The notes under the pieces: model-generated
Databases searched by the model: none
Seen by the model: the letters and a program-made list of their open reading frames with translations, nothing else
What the model was told of the DNA's origin: nothing
Assembly: GCA_944384235.1 (NCBI GenBank)
Contig: CALWSP010000021.1
Span: 62,001 to 126,000 of the forward strand
Source: an uncultured Clostridia bacterium
Lineage (GTDB): Bacteria > Bacillota > Clostridia > Lachnospirales > CAG-274
Direction: 5' to 3'
Length of the DNA: 64,000 nucleotides
Shown here: piece after piece, positions 34,802 through 43,504 of the stretch
Numbering within the stretch: position 1 is the stretch's first letter
Layout: every line of letters begins with the position of its first letter
Program-made: the position numbers and the translations under genes

Positions 34802-37327
34802 ATGATAGGTAAAACCTATACTATATTAATTGTTGAAGATGAAATTGTAAATTTGACTATATTAAAAAATGCTCTTGACGCTGATTATAATATCTTAACA
34901 GCAAGAAATGGTAAAGAAGCTTTGGATATTTTAGAAGACGAAAACAACAATGTGTCAGCAATTATTCTAGATATAATTATGCCCATTATGAACGGCTTTG
35001 AGTTTTTAGAAGTATATCGTAAATATACTAAATTTAGGAAGATACCTTTACTTGTTTCCTCGGTTGAAAACGACTCAGTGAACGAGGAAAGGTGTCTTGC
35101 TTTAGGTGCAAGTGATTTTATATCCAAGCCATATAATATAAGTATTATAAAAATGCGTCTTAAAAATGCTATTGACAGAAGTCAAATTGAACTAATAGAA
35201 AAGCTTAGTTTTGCTCTTGAAAGAGATTCTTTGACCGGCATTTACAACAAAAACAAAATGTTTTGGGAAATGGATAATTTGCTTAAAAATAGTGAGAAGC
35301 AATTTGTATTTATAAGCTATGATTTAGATGATTTTAAAATATTTAACTCATTTTTTGGTGTTGACCAAGGTGATTTGTTAATTAAGGCTATGGCTCAAAA
35401 CCTTAAACAGACTATGAAAGAGTTTGATTTTGTGCTGTTTGCCAGAAATGCTAATGATAAATTTAATATTGTTGTGGAAAACAATAAAAAAATTATTTTT
35501 CGTATTATTAATAACTGTGTTAAGTTTTTATCTGAGTTTAAAATTGGATACAGAATTAAACCTAGCTTTGGAATTTATGTTATAGAGGACAAATTTGAAG
35601 ATTATACTATAATGAATGACAAAGCTATTATTGCAGCAAAAAAATGTAAGGGAAAATTTGACAGCTATTATAATTATTATGACAAAAAGATTATTGAGGA
35701 TATGGAAAGTGCCCAAATTCTCATTAATAGAATTGACAAGGCAATTGAAAACGAGGAGTTTCAAGTTTATTATCAGCCTAAGTTTAACATTAGGGATAAT
35801 AAAGTTGTGGCAGCTGAAGCTCTTTGTAGGTGGATTGACCCTAAGTATGGTATGGTTTCGCCAGCTAAATTTATACCTGTTTTTGAGCAAAACGGTCTTA
35901 TTGCTAAGCTTGACTACTATATGTGGGAAAATGTTTGCAAGCACATTAGACATTGGATTGATTTGGGTATTGAGGTTTGCCCAATTTCTGTGAATGTGTC
36001 TAGGGTTAATTTATACAACCAAAGGCTTGTGGAGATTCTTTGCGAGCTTATTGAAAAATATGACATTCCTAAAAGTTTACTAGCACTTGAACTTACTGAA
36101 ACAGCTTACACCGAAGACCCTGAGCTTAGCAAGAAAGTTCTTACTAGCTTGAAAGAAAACGGGTTTTATATTCTTATGGACGATTTTGGAAGTGGTTATT
36201 CCTCCCTAAACACTTTAAAGGACATTCCTGTTGACGAGCTTAAAGTGGATATGAGATTTATGTCTGACTCTGAAAACGGCGGAAGAAGCGCTTCTATTGT
36301 GGCAACTATCGTTAAAATGGCTAAGTGGCTTAAAATGGCTGTGGTGGTTGAAGGCGTTGAAAAAGAAAACCAAGTGAACTTCCTTAGAGGGCTTGGTTGC
36401 GACTATGTTCAAGGCTTTTACTTTGCTAAGCCTATGCCTAAAGATGAGTATGAAAAGTTGATTTCAGGAAAAGAAGTGGACCAAAGGTTTTTTGAAAAGC
36501 AAAACGACCTTTATGCTAAAATTATTGACAAAAAAGGTATTTATATAAACGACATTTTATATAATTACAACATTGCTGGAGCTATCGTTACTTCTAATGG
36601 TAGTGACACTATGCTTGTTAGTGCTAATTATGCGTTTTTTAGTATTTTTGGATACAGAGATGTTAAAAACCAAGTTATTGACTATGAAAAGATTTCTCAC
36701 AAAAATATTATTCCTAAAGAGCAAGACAGGCTAAAAAGTATATTTAAAAGAACTATTTTGACTAAGGGTAGAAGCAAGTTTGAGTATGCTCAAACTAACA
36801 TTAATGACGAAAATTTATGGTTAAGCATTGAAATGGCTTATATTTGTAAAATAGACGAAGTTGATGTTGTGTTGATTTCTTTTGAGAACATTACAAGCCA
36901 AAAGCAAGTTGAAAACCTTATTATTGAAAATAGGGATATGAACATTTTACTTATTGGCTGCGATGACAGGCTTGAAAGGGACATAGATGTGAACTTTGGA
37001 AAAGATTACAAGTGTTTTTGTTTAGAAAGCTATCAAGACGTTTTTGAAAAAATTGAGGAGAAAAACTTTAATTTTGATTTAATTATTGCTGATGCTATGT
37101 ATAACGAGGACAAGTGTATTGAGTTCCTTGAGAAAAGAAGTAGAAATGTAAAAATAGAGAGTATCCCTGTAATTATATCCTTTGATATGGATAGAAGATA
37201 TCTCTTGGACAAAACTGACGAGTACAAAATAAGCGATTACATAACTGTTCCTTTTAGCAGGAAGATTGTCATTAACCGTATCGAAAGAGTTCTTAACTCT
37301 CAAAAATATATTAAAAATTTCGATTAA
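34802..37327 (+). CDS. REC-GGDEF(degenerate)-EAL-PAS-REC(degenerate) protein, likely c-di-GMP phosphodiesterase
   Basis: An 841-residue cytoplasmic protein. Residues 1-125 are an intact receiver (acidic E12/D13, D57, S86/S87, K109). Residues 140-295 are a GGDEF fold whose signature is NANDKF (216-221), so it cannot make c-di-GMP. Residues 310-555 are an EAL domain with E339-A-L, NVSR, LELTET (429-434), DDFGSGYSSL (460-469), EGVE and QGFYFAKP, all needed for hydrolysis. A PAS-like region (about 585-705) and a second receiver-like fold (713-833) follow; the latter keeps D764 but has V816 for the lysine. AAGGGGGGGG precedes ATG 34802. Paired with the HPt gene, it looks like phosphate-controlled c-di-GMP breakdown. 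Confidence 0.9.
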   Translation: MIGKTYTILIVEDEIVNLTILKNALDADYNILTARNGKEALDILEDENNNVSAIILDIIMPIMNGFEFLEVYRKYTKFRKIPLLVSSVENDSVNEERCLALGASDFISKPYNISIIKMRLKNAIDRSQIELIEKLSFALERDSLTGIYNKNKMFWEMDNLLKNSEKQFVFISYDLDDFKIFNSFFGVDQGDLLIKAMAQNLKQTMKEFDFVLFARNANDKFNIVVENNKKIIFRIINNCVKFLSEFKIGYRIKPSFGIYVIEDKFEDYTIMNDKAIIAAKKCKGKFDSYYNYYDKKIIEDMESAQILINRIDKAIENEEFQVYYQPKFNIRDNKVVAAEALCRWIDPKYGMVSPAKFIPVFEQNGLIAKLDYYMWENVCKHIRHWIDLGIEVCPISVNVSRVNLYNQRLVEILCELIEKYDIPKSLLALELTETAYTEDPELSKKVLTSLKENGFYILMDDFGSGYSSLNTLKDIPVDELKVDMRFMSDSENGGRSASIVATIVKMAKWLKMAVVVEGVEKENQVNFLRGLGCDYVQGFYFAKPMPKDEYEKLISGKEVDQRFFEKQNDLYAKIIDKKGIYINDILYNYNIAGAIVTSNGSDTMLVSANYAFFSIFGYRDVKNQVIDYEKISHKNIIPKEQDRLKSIFKRTILTKGRSKFEYAQTNINDENLWLSIEMAYICKIDEVDVVLISFENITSQKQVENLIIENRDMNILLIGCDDRLERDIDVNFGKDYKCFCLESYQDVFEKIEEKNFNFDLIIADAMYNEDKCIEFLEKRSRNVKIESIPVIISFDMDRRYLLDKTDEYKISDYITVPFSRKIVINRIERVLNSQKYIKNFD

Positions 37328-37331
37328 TCAC

Positions 37332-37365
37332 AAAAGCACCCTATCTTTTTAGGGTGTTTTTATTT
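37332..37365 (+). terminator. Terminator after the EAL gene
   Basis: GCACCCT pairs with AGGGTGT (one G-T pair), extended by A/T pairs, followed by a T-rich tail. Confidence 0.8.
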
Positions 37366-37392
37366 ATTAAAGTTATTTTAAGTTTTTTTTAC

Positions 37393-37421
37393 TTGAATTT
37401 ATTTGGAAAAAGTGGTAATAT
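37393..37421 (+). promoter_or_regulatory. Promoter of rubrerythrin
   Basis: TTGAAT 37393-37398 and TAATAT 37416-37421 with a 17-base spacer. Confidence 0.6.
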
Positions 37422-37478
37422 TAAATTATAATTATTATTTAATTATAAATTATAAATTTAATGAAGGAGGAAATGAAA

Positions 37479-38018
37479 ATGGATTTAAAAGGTAGTAAGA
37501 CAGAGGCTAATTTAATGGCTGCTTTTGCAGGGGAGTCACAGGCTAGAAACAAATACACATATTATGCTAGCAAGGCTAGAAAGGAAGGCTACAACCAAAT
37601 AGCTGACATTTTCGAGGAAACTGCTAGAAACGAAAAAGAACACGCTAAAATTTGGTTTAAACTTTTAGAAGGTGGCGAAATTAAGGACACTGTTAGCAAC
37701 TTAAAAGACGCTGCAAACGGCGAAAACTACGAGTGGACTGATATGTACAAGAGCTTTGCTGAAGATGCTAGAGCTGAGGGTTTTGACCACATTGCAAAGT
37801 TATTTGAAATGGTTGGCGAGATTGAAAAAGAACACGAGGAAAGATACAAAAAGCTTTTAGCTAACATTGAAGGCGGGCTTGTTTTCTCTAGAGATGGAGA
37901 TATGATTTGGCAGTGTGCTAACTGTGGACACATTGTTGTTGGAAAGAAAGCTCCTCAGGTTTGTCCTGTTTGTGCTCACCCACAAAGTTATTTCCAAATT
38001 AAAGCTGAAAATTATTAA
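37479..38018 (+). CDS. rbr: Rubrerythrin
   Basis: A 179-residue peroxide-reducing non-haem iron protein that protects anaerobes from oxygen. The four-helix diiron domain shows E-x2-H pairs ([22 protein letters not shown]), and the C-terminal rubredoxin-like domain has CANCG and CPVCAHP for the Fe(Cys)4 centre. ATG 37479 is 8 bases behind GGAGG; starts at 37461 and 37473 lie before or on the ribosome site. The gene is single, with promoter and terminator of its own. PerR-type operators were not recognised. Confidence 0.96.
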   Translation: MDLKGSKTEANLMAAFAGESQARNKYTYYASKARKEGYNQIADIFEETARNEKEHAKIWFKLLEGGEIKDTVSNLKDAANGENYEWTDMYKSFAEDARAEGFDHIAKLFEMVGEIEKEHEERYKKLLANIEGGLVFSRDGDMIWQCANCGHIVVGKKAPQVCPVCAHPQSYFQIKAENY

Positions 38019-38023
38019 TTAAT

Positions 38024-38053
38024 AAAAGCACCTATTAAGGTGCTTTTATTTTT
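38024..38053. terminator. Two-way terminator between rbr and the secreted repeat protein
   Basis: A perfect 10-bp stem, AAAAGCACCT / AGGTGCTTTT, with an ATTA loop. A T run follows on the plus strand (TTTTATTTTTT) and a shorter one on the minus strand. Confidence 0.85.
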
Positions 38054-38083
38054 TAAAGGGGGTTTTACAATTTTTGGTAAACA

Positions 38084-38668
38084 TTAGTTAGTAGCGTCTG
38101 TTTTTTCAGGCTTTTCTGGCATAGTTATTATGTATTTGATGTTGTTATTATCATCATAGACAAGATTAACAACATCGCCTACGGAAACTTCGCTAGATAC
38201 AAGGTTTTCTTCTAAATTTAAGTTCTTATTTTCTTTATTTTTATCTTCTTTATTTTCAAGTTCTTCATTTTCTGGCTTTGCAACAGTTTTTACTAGATTT
38301 GAAGCATTTACAGTTATTGTGTCACCATCAAAAGAGATTTCTGGCCTTTGAGGTTTATTTTTTTCAAGTTCAGCAAGTTCCTCATCAGAGAGGTTAGAAA
38401 AATCAGGCTTTTGAGGTTTATTTTTCTCAAGTTCAGCTAATTCTTCTTCAGAGAGGTTAGAAAAGTCAGGCTTTTCACCTTTTTTATTCTTATCATCTGG
38501 CTCAAAGTTTGAGAGCTGTAAAGTGATGTTTTCTCCGTCAATGCTAACTACTTTTGCCATTTGATGATTTTCAACAGGAATGTTTTTCCTATTAAATTGG
38601 GCTAAGCAAGTTATAGCCGTTGAGAGAGTTAAAATTGTTGATAAACTAAGTAGTATAAATTTTTTCAT
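38084..38668 (-). CDS. Secreted protein of unknown function with 21-residue repeats
   Basis: A 194-residue protein not recognised as a named family. It has a signal peptide (MKKFILLSLSTILTLSTAIT, cleavage near CLA), a short beta-rich part (MAKVVSIDGENITLQL), then two nearly identical 21-residue units KPDFSNLS(E/D)EELAELEKNKPQ, a stretch TITVNASNLVKT, an Asn/Lys/Glu-rich linker, and a beta-rich end (VGDVVNLVYDDNNNIKYI). The layout resembles small clostridial exported proteins with DUF5666-like folds, but this is only an impression. ATG 38668 has AAAGGAT upstream. The cysteine near residue 21 is not in a lipobox I would trust. Confidence 0.7.
   Translation of the reverse strand: MKKFILLSLSTILTLSTAITCLAQFNRKNIPVENHQMAKVVSIDGENITLQLSNFEPDDKNKKGEKPDFSNLSEEELAELEKNKPQKPDFSNLSDEELAELEKNKPQRPEISFDGDTITVNASNLVKTVAKPENEELENKEDKNKENKNLNLEENLVSSEVSVGDVVNLVYDDNNNIKYIITMPEKPEKTDATN
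38351..38476 (-). repeat. Tandem 63-bp repeat, two copies, in the secreted protein gene
   Basis: Copy 1 is 38351-38413 and copy 2 is 38414-38476. They are in frame (21 codons) and differ mostly at synonymous positions plus one Glu/Asp change, as expected of an in-frame duplication under selection. Confidence 0.85.
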
Positions 38669-38877
38669 AGAATCAATCCTTTCTTGATTTAGTTTACAAA
38701 ATGAGTATAGTTTATTTAAATTAAATAAAAATAATGGAAGAGTTAGAAAAGGATTAAAAGAAAGTGAAATTTATTTAATTTTATTTAGAAAAAAAGTTTA
38801 GTTAAAAATTTAACTAATTATTTATTATATTTTTAATTTTATTTGGATAAAATTATGGATTTAATTTTAAATTAATG

Positions 38878-38906
38878 TTGATTTTGTGGGAAGTTTATAG
38901 TATTAT
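38878..38906 (+). promoter_or_regulatory. Promoter of the uxaBAC operon
   Basis: TTGATT 38878-38883 and TATTAT 38901-38906 with a 17-base spacer. The rest of the 280-base gap upstream (38669-38877) is very A/T-rich, and I see no reading frame in it. Confidence 0.65.
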
Positions 38907-38948
38907 AGAAGTAAGAAATAATAATTTTGTTAAATGGAGGATTATCCA

Positions 38949-40493
38949 ATGGAAAAATTAAACAGACAGCTTTTATCAAATGGTTTTAAATTTAACGAGG
39001 ATTTAACTATTGGCAACAGAAAGGTTTTACCTGAAAAGGTGCTTCAATTTGGTGAAGGTAACTTCCTTCGTGCTTTTGTTGACTATATGTTTGATGAAAT
39101 AAACGCTCAAGGCTTATTCGAGGGTGGTATTACTCTTGTTCAGCCTATCCCTGGTGGAGATTTTTTAAGAAACATTCTTAACGAGCAGGAGGGGCTTTAC
39201 ACTCTTATTGCTAGAGGTATGGAAGAGGGCAAAGAAGTTTCTGCTAAAAGACTTATTACTTGTGTAAACAAGTGTATCAACCCTTATGTTGATTTTGAAA
39301 CTTACAACAAATGTGCTAAAAACCCTGAGCTTAGATATGTTGTTTCTAACACTACTGAAGCTGGTATTTCTTGGAAAGAAGAAAATATGGTTGAGGGCGA
39401 GCCTCAGGACTCTTTCCCAGCTAAGGTTTGTAACTTCTTAAATGTTAGATTTAAAGAGTTTAACGGAGATATGTCTAAGGGTCTTATTTTTATTCCTTGC
39501 GAGCTTATTGACGACAACGGCAAGACTTTAAAGAAGTATGTTTTACAGCACGCTAAAAACTGGAACTTAGGCGACGAGTTTATTAACTGGGTTGAAAAGG
39601 CTTGTGTATTTACTAGCACTTTAGTTGACAGAATTGTTACTGGTTACCCTAGAGAAGAAGCTAAGGAATTATGTGAAGAATTTGGCTACGAGGACAACGC
39701 TATTGACACAAGCGAAATTTTCCACACTTGGGTTATTGAAGGACCTGCTGAGCTTGAAAACGAGCTTCCTTTCCCTAAGGCTGGCTTAAAGGTTATTTAC
39801 ACTCAAGATGTTAAGCCTTACAAAAAGCGTAAAGTTAGAATTTTAAACGGTGCTCACACTTGTTCTGTTCTTGGCGCTTTCTTAGCTGGACACAACTTAG
39901 TTGGAGAGTTAATGGCTGACAAGTTATTCTACAAGTACCTTGAAAACGCTCTTAACAACGAAATTATTCCTGCTATTACTAGCGAAGAACTTACTTACGA
40001 AGACTTAAAGGGCTTTAGCGACGCTGTATTTGACAGATTCCAAAACCCATTTATTAAGCACAAGTTATTAGACATTTCTCTTAACTCAACTTCTAAGTTT
40101 GAGGCTAGAGTTCTTCACACTATTCAGGAGTATTTTGCTCAAAAGAACGAGCTTCCTAAGATTTTAACTTTCTCTTTTGCTGCTTACCTTGCATTTTACA
40201 GAGGTACTGAAATTAGAGAGGGTGCTTTAATTGGCCACAGAGGCGAAGAAGAATACCTTATTAAAGACGATATGACTGCTCTTGAATTTTACAAGAACAT
40301 CTGGACTGGTGTTGACGTTTCTGACAAGGCTCAAATTGACGAGCTTGTTAAGAAAGTTTGTGGCAACAAGGATTTATGGCTTGGTGCTGACCTTAACACA
40401 GAGCTTGGTAACTTCCCTGAAGTTGTTAGCGAGCATTTATTCAATATCCTTAACAACGGTGTAGTTTCTGAAGTTGAAAAGGTTGTAGAATAA
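38949..40493 (+). CDS. uxaB: Tagaturonate reductase (altronate oxidoreductase)
   Basis: A 514-residue NAD-dependent enzyme of the mannitol dehydrogenase family. It reduces tagaturonate to altronate in galacturonate breakdown. LQFGEGNFLRAFVDYMFDE is the family's nucleotide-binding opening, and KKRKVRILNGAHT carries the catalytic lysine region. I start at ATG 38949, 8 bases after TGGAGG; an earlier in-frame ATG at 38934 overlaps that site. It leads the operon uxaB-uxaA-uxaC. It could in principle be the fructuronate enzyme UxuB, but the length, the FGEGNFLR opening and the uxaA neighbour favour UxaB. Confidence 0.93.
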   Translation: MEKLNRQLLSNGFKFNEDLTIGNRKVLPEKVLQFGEGNFLRAFVDYMFDEINAQGLFEGGITLVQPIPGGDFLRNILNEQEGLYTLIARGMEEGKEVSAKRLITCVNKCINPYVDFETYNKCAKNPELRYVVSNTTEAGISWKEENMVEGEPQDSFPAKVCNFLNVRFKEFNGDMSKGLIFIPCELIDDNGKTLKKYVLQHAKNWNLGDEFINWVEKACVFTSTLVDRIVTGYPREEAKELCEEFGYEDNAIDTSEIFHTWVIEGPAELENELPFPKAGLKVIYTQDVKPYKKRKVRILNGAHTCSVLGAFLAGHNLVGELMADKLFYKYLENALNNEIIPAITSEELTYEDLKGFSDAVFDRFQNPFIKHKLLDISLNSTSKFEARVLHTIQEYFAQKNELPKILTFSFAAYLAFYRGTEIREGALIGHRGEEEYLIKDDMTALEFYKNIWTGVDVSDKAQIDELVKKVCGNKDLWLGADLNTELGNFPEVVSEHLFNILNNGVVSEVEKVVE

Positions 40494-40511
40494 TTTATTC
40501 TGGAGGAAATT

Positions 40512-41996
40512 ATGAGTTTTAACGACGCAATTAAAATTAATGATAATGACAATGTTATTGTAGCACTTCGTGATATTGCCGCTGGCGAGGAAATTTTTGG
40601 CGTTAAGGCTTTAGAAAATATTGACAGGGGTCACAAAATGGCCCTTGTTGATATTAGCGAAGGCGAAAACATTATTAAATATGGCTACCCTATTGGCCAC
40701 GCTACAACTAACATTAAAAAGGGTGAGTGGGTTCACTCTCACAATGTAAAAACTAACTTAAGCTCTACTCTTGAGTATACTTACGAGCCTGAGTTAAAGG
40801 ACATTCCTGTTACTAGACACGACACTTTTATGGGTTATGTTCGTAAAAACGGAGATGTTGGTATTAGAAACGAGATTTGGGTTATTAACACTGTTGGCTG
40901 TGTAAACGGCGTTTCTAACGCTATTGTGAACGAGGCTAACAAGTTATATGGCGACAAGGTTGACGGAATTTACAACTTTGTTCACCCTTACGGTTGTTCT
41001 CAGCTTGGCGAGGACCACGAAAACACTCAAAAGCTTCTTGCTGGTATGGTTAGACACCCTAACGCTGCTGGTGTTCTCGTTTTAAGCCTTGGCTGCGAAA
41101 ACAACAACTTAAACGAGTTTAAGAAAGTTCTTGAAAAAGACGGTATTGACGAAGATAGAGTTAAGTTCCTTGTTATTCAGGAAAGCGAGGACGAAATTAA
41201 AGAGGCTATGGACAAAATTGGCGAGCTTGTTGAGTATGCTCAGCAGTTTAAGCAAGAAGAATGTCCTGCTTCTAAGCTAGTTATTGGACTTAAGTGTGGC
41301 GGTTCTGACGGCCTTTCTGGCATTACTGCTAACCCATTAGTTGGTAGAATTTCTGACATTATGGTTGCTAACGGCGGAAAGACTATTCTTTCTGAAGTTC
41401 CAGAAATGTTTGGTGCTGAAACTATGCTTATGTCTAGATGCAAAACTCCTGAACTTTTTGAGAAAACTGTGCATCTTATTAACGATTTTAAGGAATACTT
41501 TATTAGTCACGGCGAGCCAGTTGGCGAAAACCCATCTCCTGGAAACAAAAAGGGTGGTATTACTACTTTAGAGGATAAGTCTTTAGGCTGTACTCAAAAG
41601 GGTGGTACTTCAAATGTTATGGGTGTTTTAAAGTATGGTGAAAAGGTTAGTGCTGACGGACTTAGCCTTTTACAAGGACCTGGAAACGACATTGTTGCTA
41701 TTAGTGGTATGATGGCTTCTGGTTGCCATATTGTTCTTTTCACAACTGGACGTGGTACTCCTGTTGGTTCACCTGTGCCAACTGTTAAAATTGCTACTAA
41801 CTCTGCTCTTGCTGAAAAGAAGGCTAACTGGATTGACTGGAACGCTGGTAGACTTGTTGAAGATAAGCAAATGGACGAATATGCTGAGGAGTTTTTCAAG
41901 TATATTCTTGATGTAGCTTCTGACAGAGTTAGAACTAAGAACGAGACTAATGGTTATAGAGAAATTGCTATTTTCAAAAATGGTGTAACTTTATAA
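40512..41996 (+). CDS. uxaA: Altronate dehydratase
   Basis: A 494-residue iron-dependent dehydratase turning altronate into 2-keto-3-deoxygluconate. The N-terminal SAF domain (about 10-85; IVALRDIAAGEEIFGVKALE, then GHATTNIKKGEWVH) and the large C-terminal domain (GYVRKNGDVGIRNEIWVINTVGC, HPYGCSQLGED, LGCENNN, KCGGSDGLSG) are both present, so it is the complete fused form. TGGAGG lies 7 bases before ATG 40512. It is second in the operon, 18 bases after uxaB. Confidence 0.95.
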   Translation: MSFNDAIKINDNDNVIVALRDIAAGEEIFGVKALENIDRGHKMALVDISEGENIIKYGYPIGHATTNIKKGEWVHSHNVKTNLSSTLEYTYEPELKDIPVTRHDTFMGYVRKNGDVGIRNEIWVINTVGCVNGVSNAIVNEANKLYGDKVDGIYNFVHPYGCSQLGEDHENTQKLLAGMVRHPNAAGVLVLSLGCENNNLNEFKKVLEKDGIDEDRVKFLVIQESEDEIKEAMDKIGELVEYAQQFKQEECPASKLVIGLKCGGSDGLSGITANPLVGRISDIMVANGGKTILSEVPEMFGAETMLMSRCKTPELFEKTVHLINDFKEYFISHGEPVGENPSPGNKKGGITTLEDKSLGCTQKGGTSNVMGVLKYGEKVSADGLSLLQGPGNDIVAISGMMASGCHIVLFTTGRGTPVGSPVPTVKIATNSALAEKKANWIDWNAGRLVEDKQMDEYAEEFFKYILDVASDRVRTKNETNGYREIAIFKNGVTL

Positions 41997-42044
41997 TTAT
42001 TATAATTATTATCTTAAAAAAAATTATGTTTGGAGGAAATTAAA

Positions 42045-43445
42045 ATGGGTTTTATTGACGAAAATTTCTTATTAAAAACTAAAACTGCACAAACTTTATT
42101 CCACAAGTATGCTGCAAGTCAGCCAATTTACGACTTCCACTGCCATCTTAACCCTCAGGAGATTTATGAAAACAAAAACTTTGAGGACATTTCTGATGTA
42201 TGGCTTGGTGGCGACCACTACAAGTGGAGAGCTATGCGTTCTTTAGGTGTGCCTGAGGCTGAAATTACTGACAAGAACGCTGACAAGTTAAACAAGTTTG
42301 TTAGATGGGCTGAAACTATTCAGTATGCTATTGGCAACCCATTATACCACTGGACTCACCTTGAGCTTCAGAGATATTTTGGCATTTACGAGCCTTTAAC
42401 TAAGGACAACGCTGTTGAAATTTACAACAAGATTAACGAAATGCTTGCTAAGCCTGAATTTAGAGTTAGAGAGCTTATTAAAATGTCTAATGTTAAGGCT
42501 ATTAACACTACTGACGACCCTGCTGACTCTTTAGAGTGGCACAAAAAGCTTGCTGAAGAAGAGGACGCTTTCAAGGTTTACCCTGCTTGGAGACCTGACA
42601 AGGCTCTTAATGTTGACGCTAAAATTTATGCTGAATACATTAAAACTCTTGGCGAAGTTGGCGGAAAGGAAATTAAGACTTTTGCTGACTTAAAGGCTGT
42701 TCTTTTAGACAGAATGGATTGGTTTGACAAGTTAGGTTGTAGAGCTTCTGACCACGCTTTCACTTACGTTCCATTTAACAGAGCTAGTGAAGCTGAGCTT
42801 GACGCTATTATGACTAAGGCTCTTGCTGGCGAAAAGATTAGCAAGGAGGAAGGCGAAAAGTACAGAACTGAGCTTATGTTATTCTTAGGCGAAGAATATG
42901 CTAAGAGAGGCTGGGCTATGGAAATTCACCTTAACATTAAGAGAGATAACAATACTAGAATGTTTGAGAAGATGGGTCCTGACACTGGTTTTGATTGTAT
43001 CTCTGACTGGTCTACTGTTGAAGGTTTAACTAACCTTTTAGACGCTCTTGACTACAACAACAACCTTCCTAAGACTTTATTATTTGCTGGCAACCCAGCT
43101 GACAACCAAGTGTTTGGTACTATTTTAGGTTGTTTCCAAGGACCAGAGGCTGCTTCTAAGATTCAGTTTGGTACTGCTTGGTGGTTTAACGACAACAAGG
43201 ACGGTATGGAAGCTCAAATTAAGGCTCTTGGCAACCTTGGTGTGCTTGGCAAGTTTGTTGGTATGCTTACTGACTCTAGAAGCTTCTTATCTTACCCAAG
43301 ACACGAGTATTTTAGAAGAATTTTATGTAACATTATTGGCGAATGGATTGAAAACGGCGAGTATGCTGACGACATTGAATTTGCTGGCAAGATTATTGAA
43401 GATATTTGCTACAACAACGCAGCTAAGTATTTCAACCTTGACTAA
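42045..43445 (+). CDS. uxaC: Glucuronate isomerase (uronate isomerase)
   Basis: A 466-residue amidohydrolase-superfamily enzyme that converts galacturonate to tagaturonate and glucuronate to fructuronate. IYDFHCHLNPQEI holds the metal-binding His pair. The length and WLGGDHYKWRAMR, typical of UxaC, settle the call. ATG 42045 follows TGGAGG; an upstream in-frame TTG at 42030 overlaps it. uxaC, uxaB and uxaA cover galacturonate to KDG. No uxuA/uxuB for the glucuronate branch and no kdgK/kdgA are present in the window. About 48 A/T-rich bases separate it from uxaA without a clear terminator. Confidence 0.95.
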   Translation: MGFIDENFLLKTKTAQTLFHKYAASQPIYDFHCHLNPQEIYENKNFEDISDVWLGGDHYKWRAMRSLGVPEAEITDKNADKLNKFVRWAETIQYAIGNPLYHWTHLELQRYFGIYEPLTKDNAVEIYNKINEMLAKPEFRVRELIKMSNVKAINTTDDPADSLEWHKKLAEEEDAFKVYPAWRPDKALNVDAKIYAEYIKTLGEVGGKEIKTFADLKAVLLDRMDWFDKLGCRASDHAFTYVPFNRASEAELDAIMTKALAGEKISKEEGEKYRTELMLFLGEEYAKRGWAMEIHLNIKRDNNTRMFEKMGPDTGFDCISDWSTVEGLTNLLDALDYNNNLPKTLLFAGNPADNQVFGTILGCFQGPEAASKIQFGTAWWFNDNKDGMEAQIKALGNLGVLGKFVGMLTDSRSFLSYPRHEYFRRILCNIIGEWIENGEYADDIEFAGKIIEDICYNNAAKYFNLD

Positions 43446-43466
43446 TTAAAGAAATAAGTTTAAATT

Positions 43467-43504
43467 AAAATAGCTTTGGCAGACTGCCAAAGCTATTTTT
43501 TTAG
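43467..43504. terminator. Strong two-way terminator between uxaC and the MATE gene
   Basis: A perfect 15-bp stem (43467-43481 with 43485-43499) with a GAC loop; left arm AAAATAGCTTTGGCA. It ends in T on both strands and overlaps the MATE stop codon region. Confidence 0.9.
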
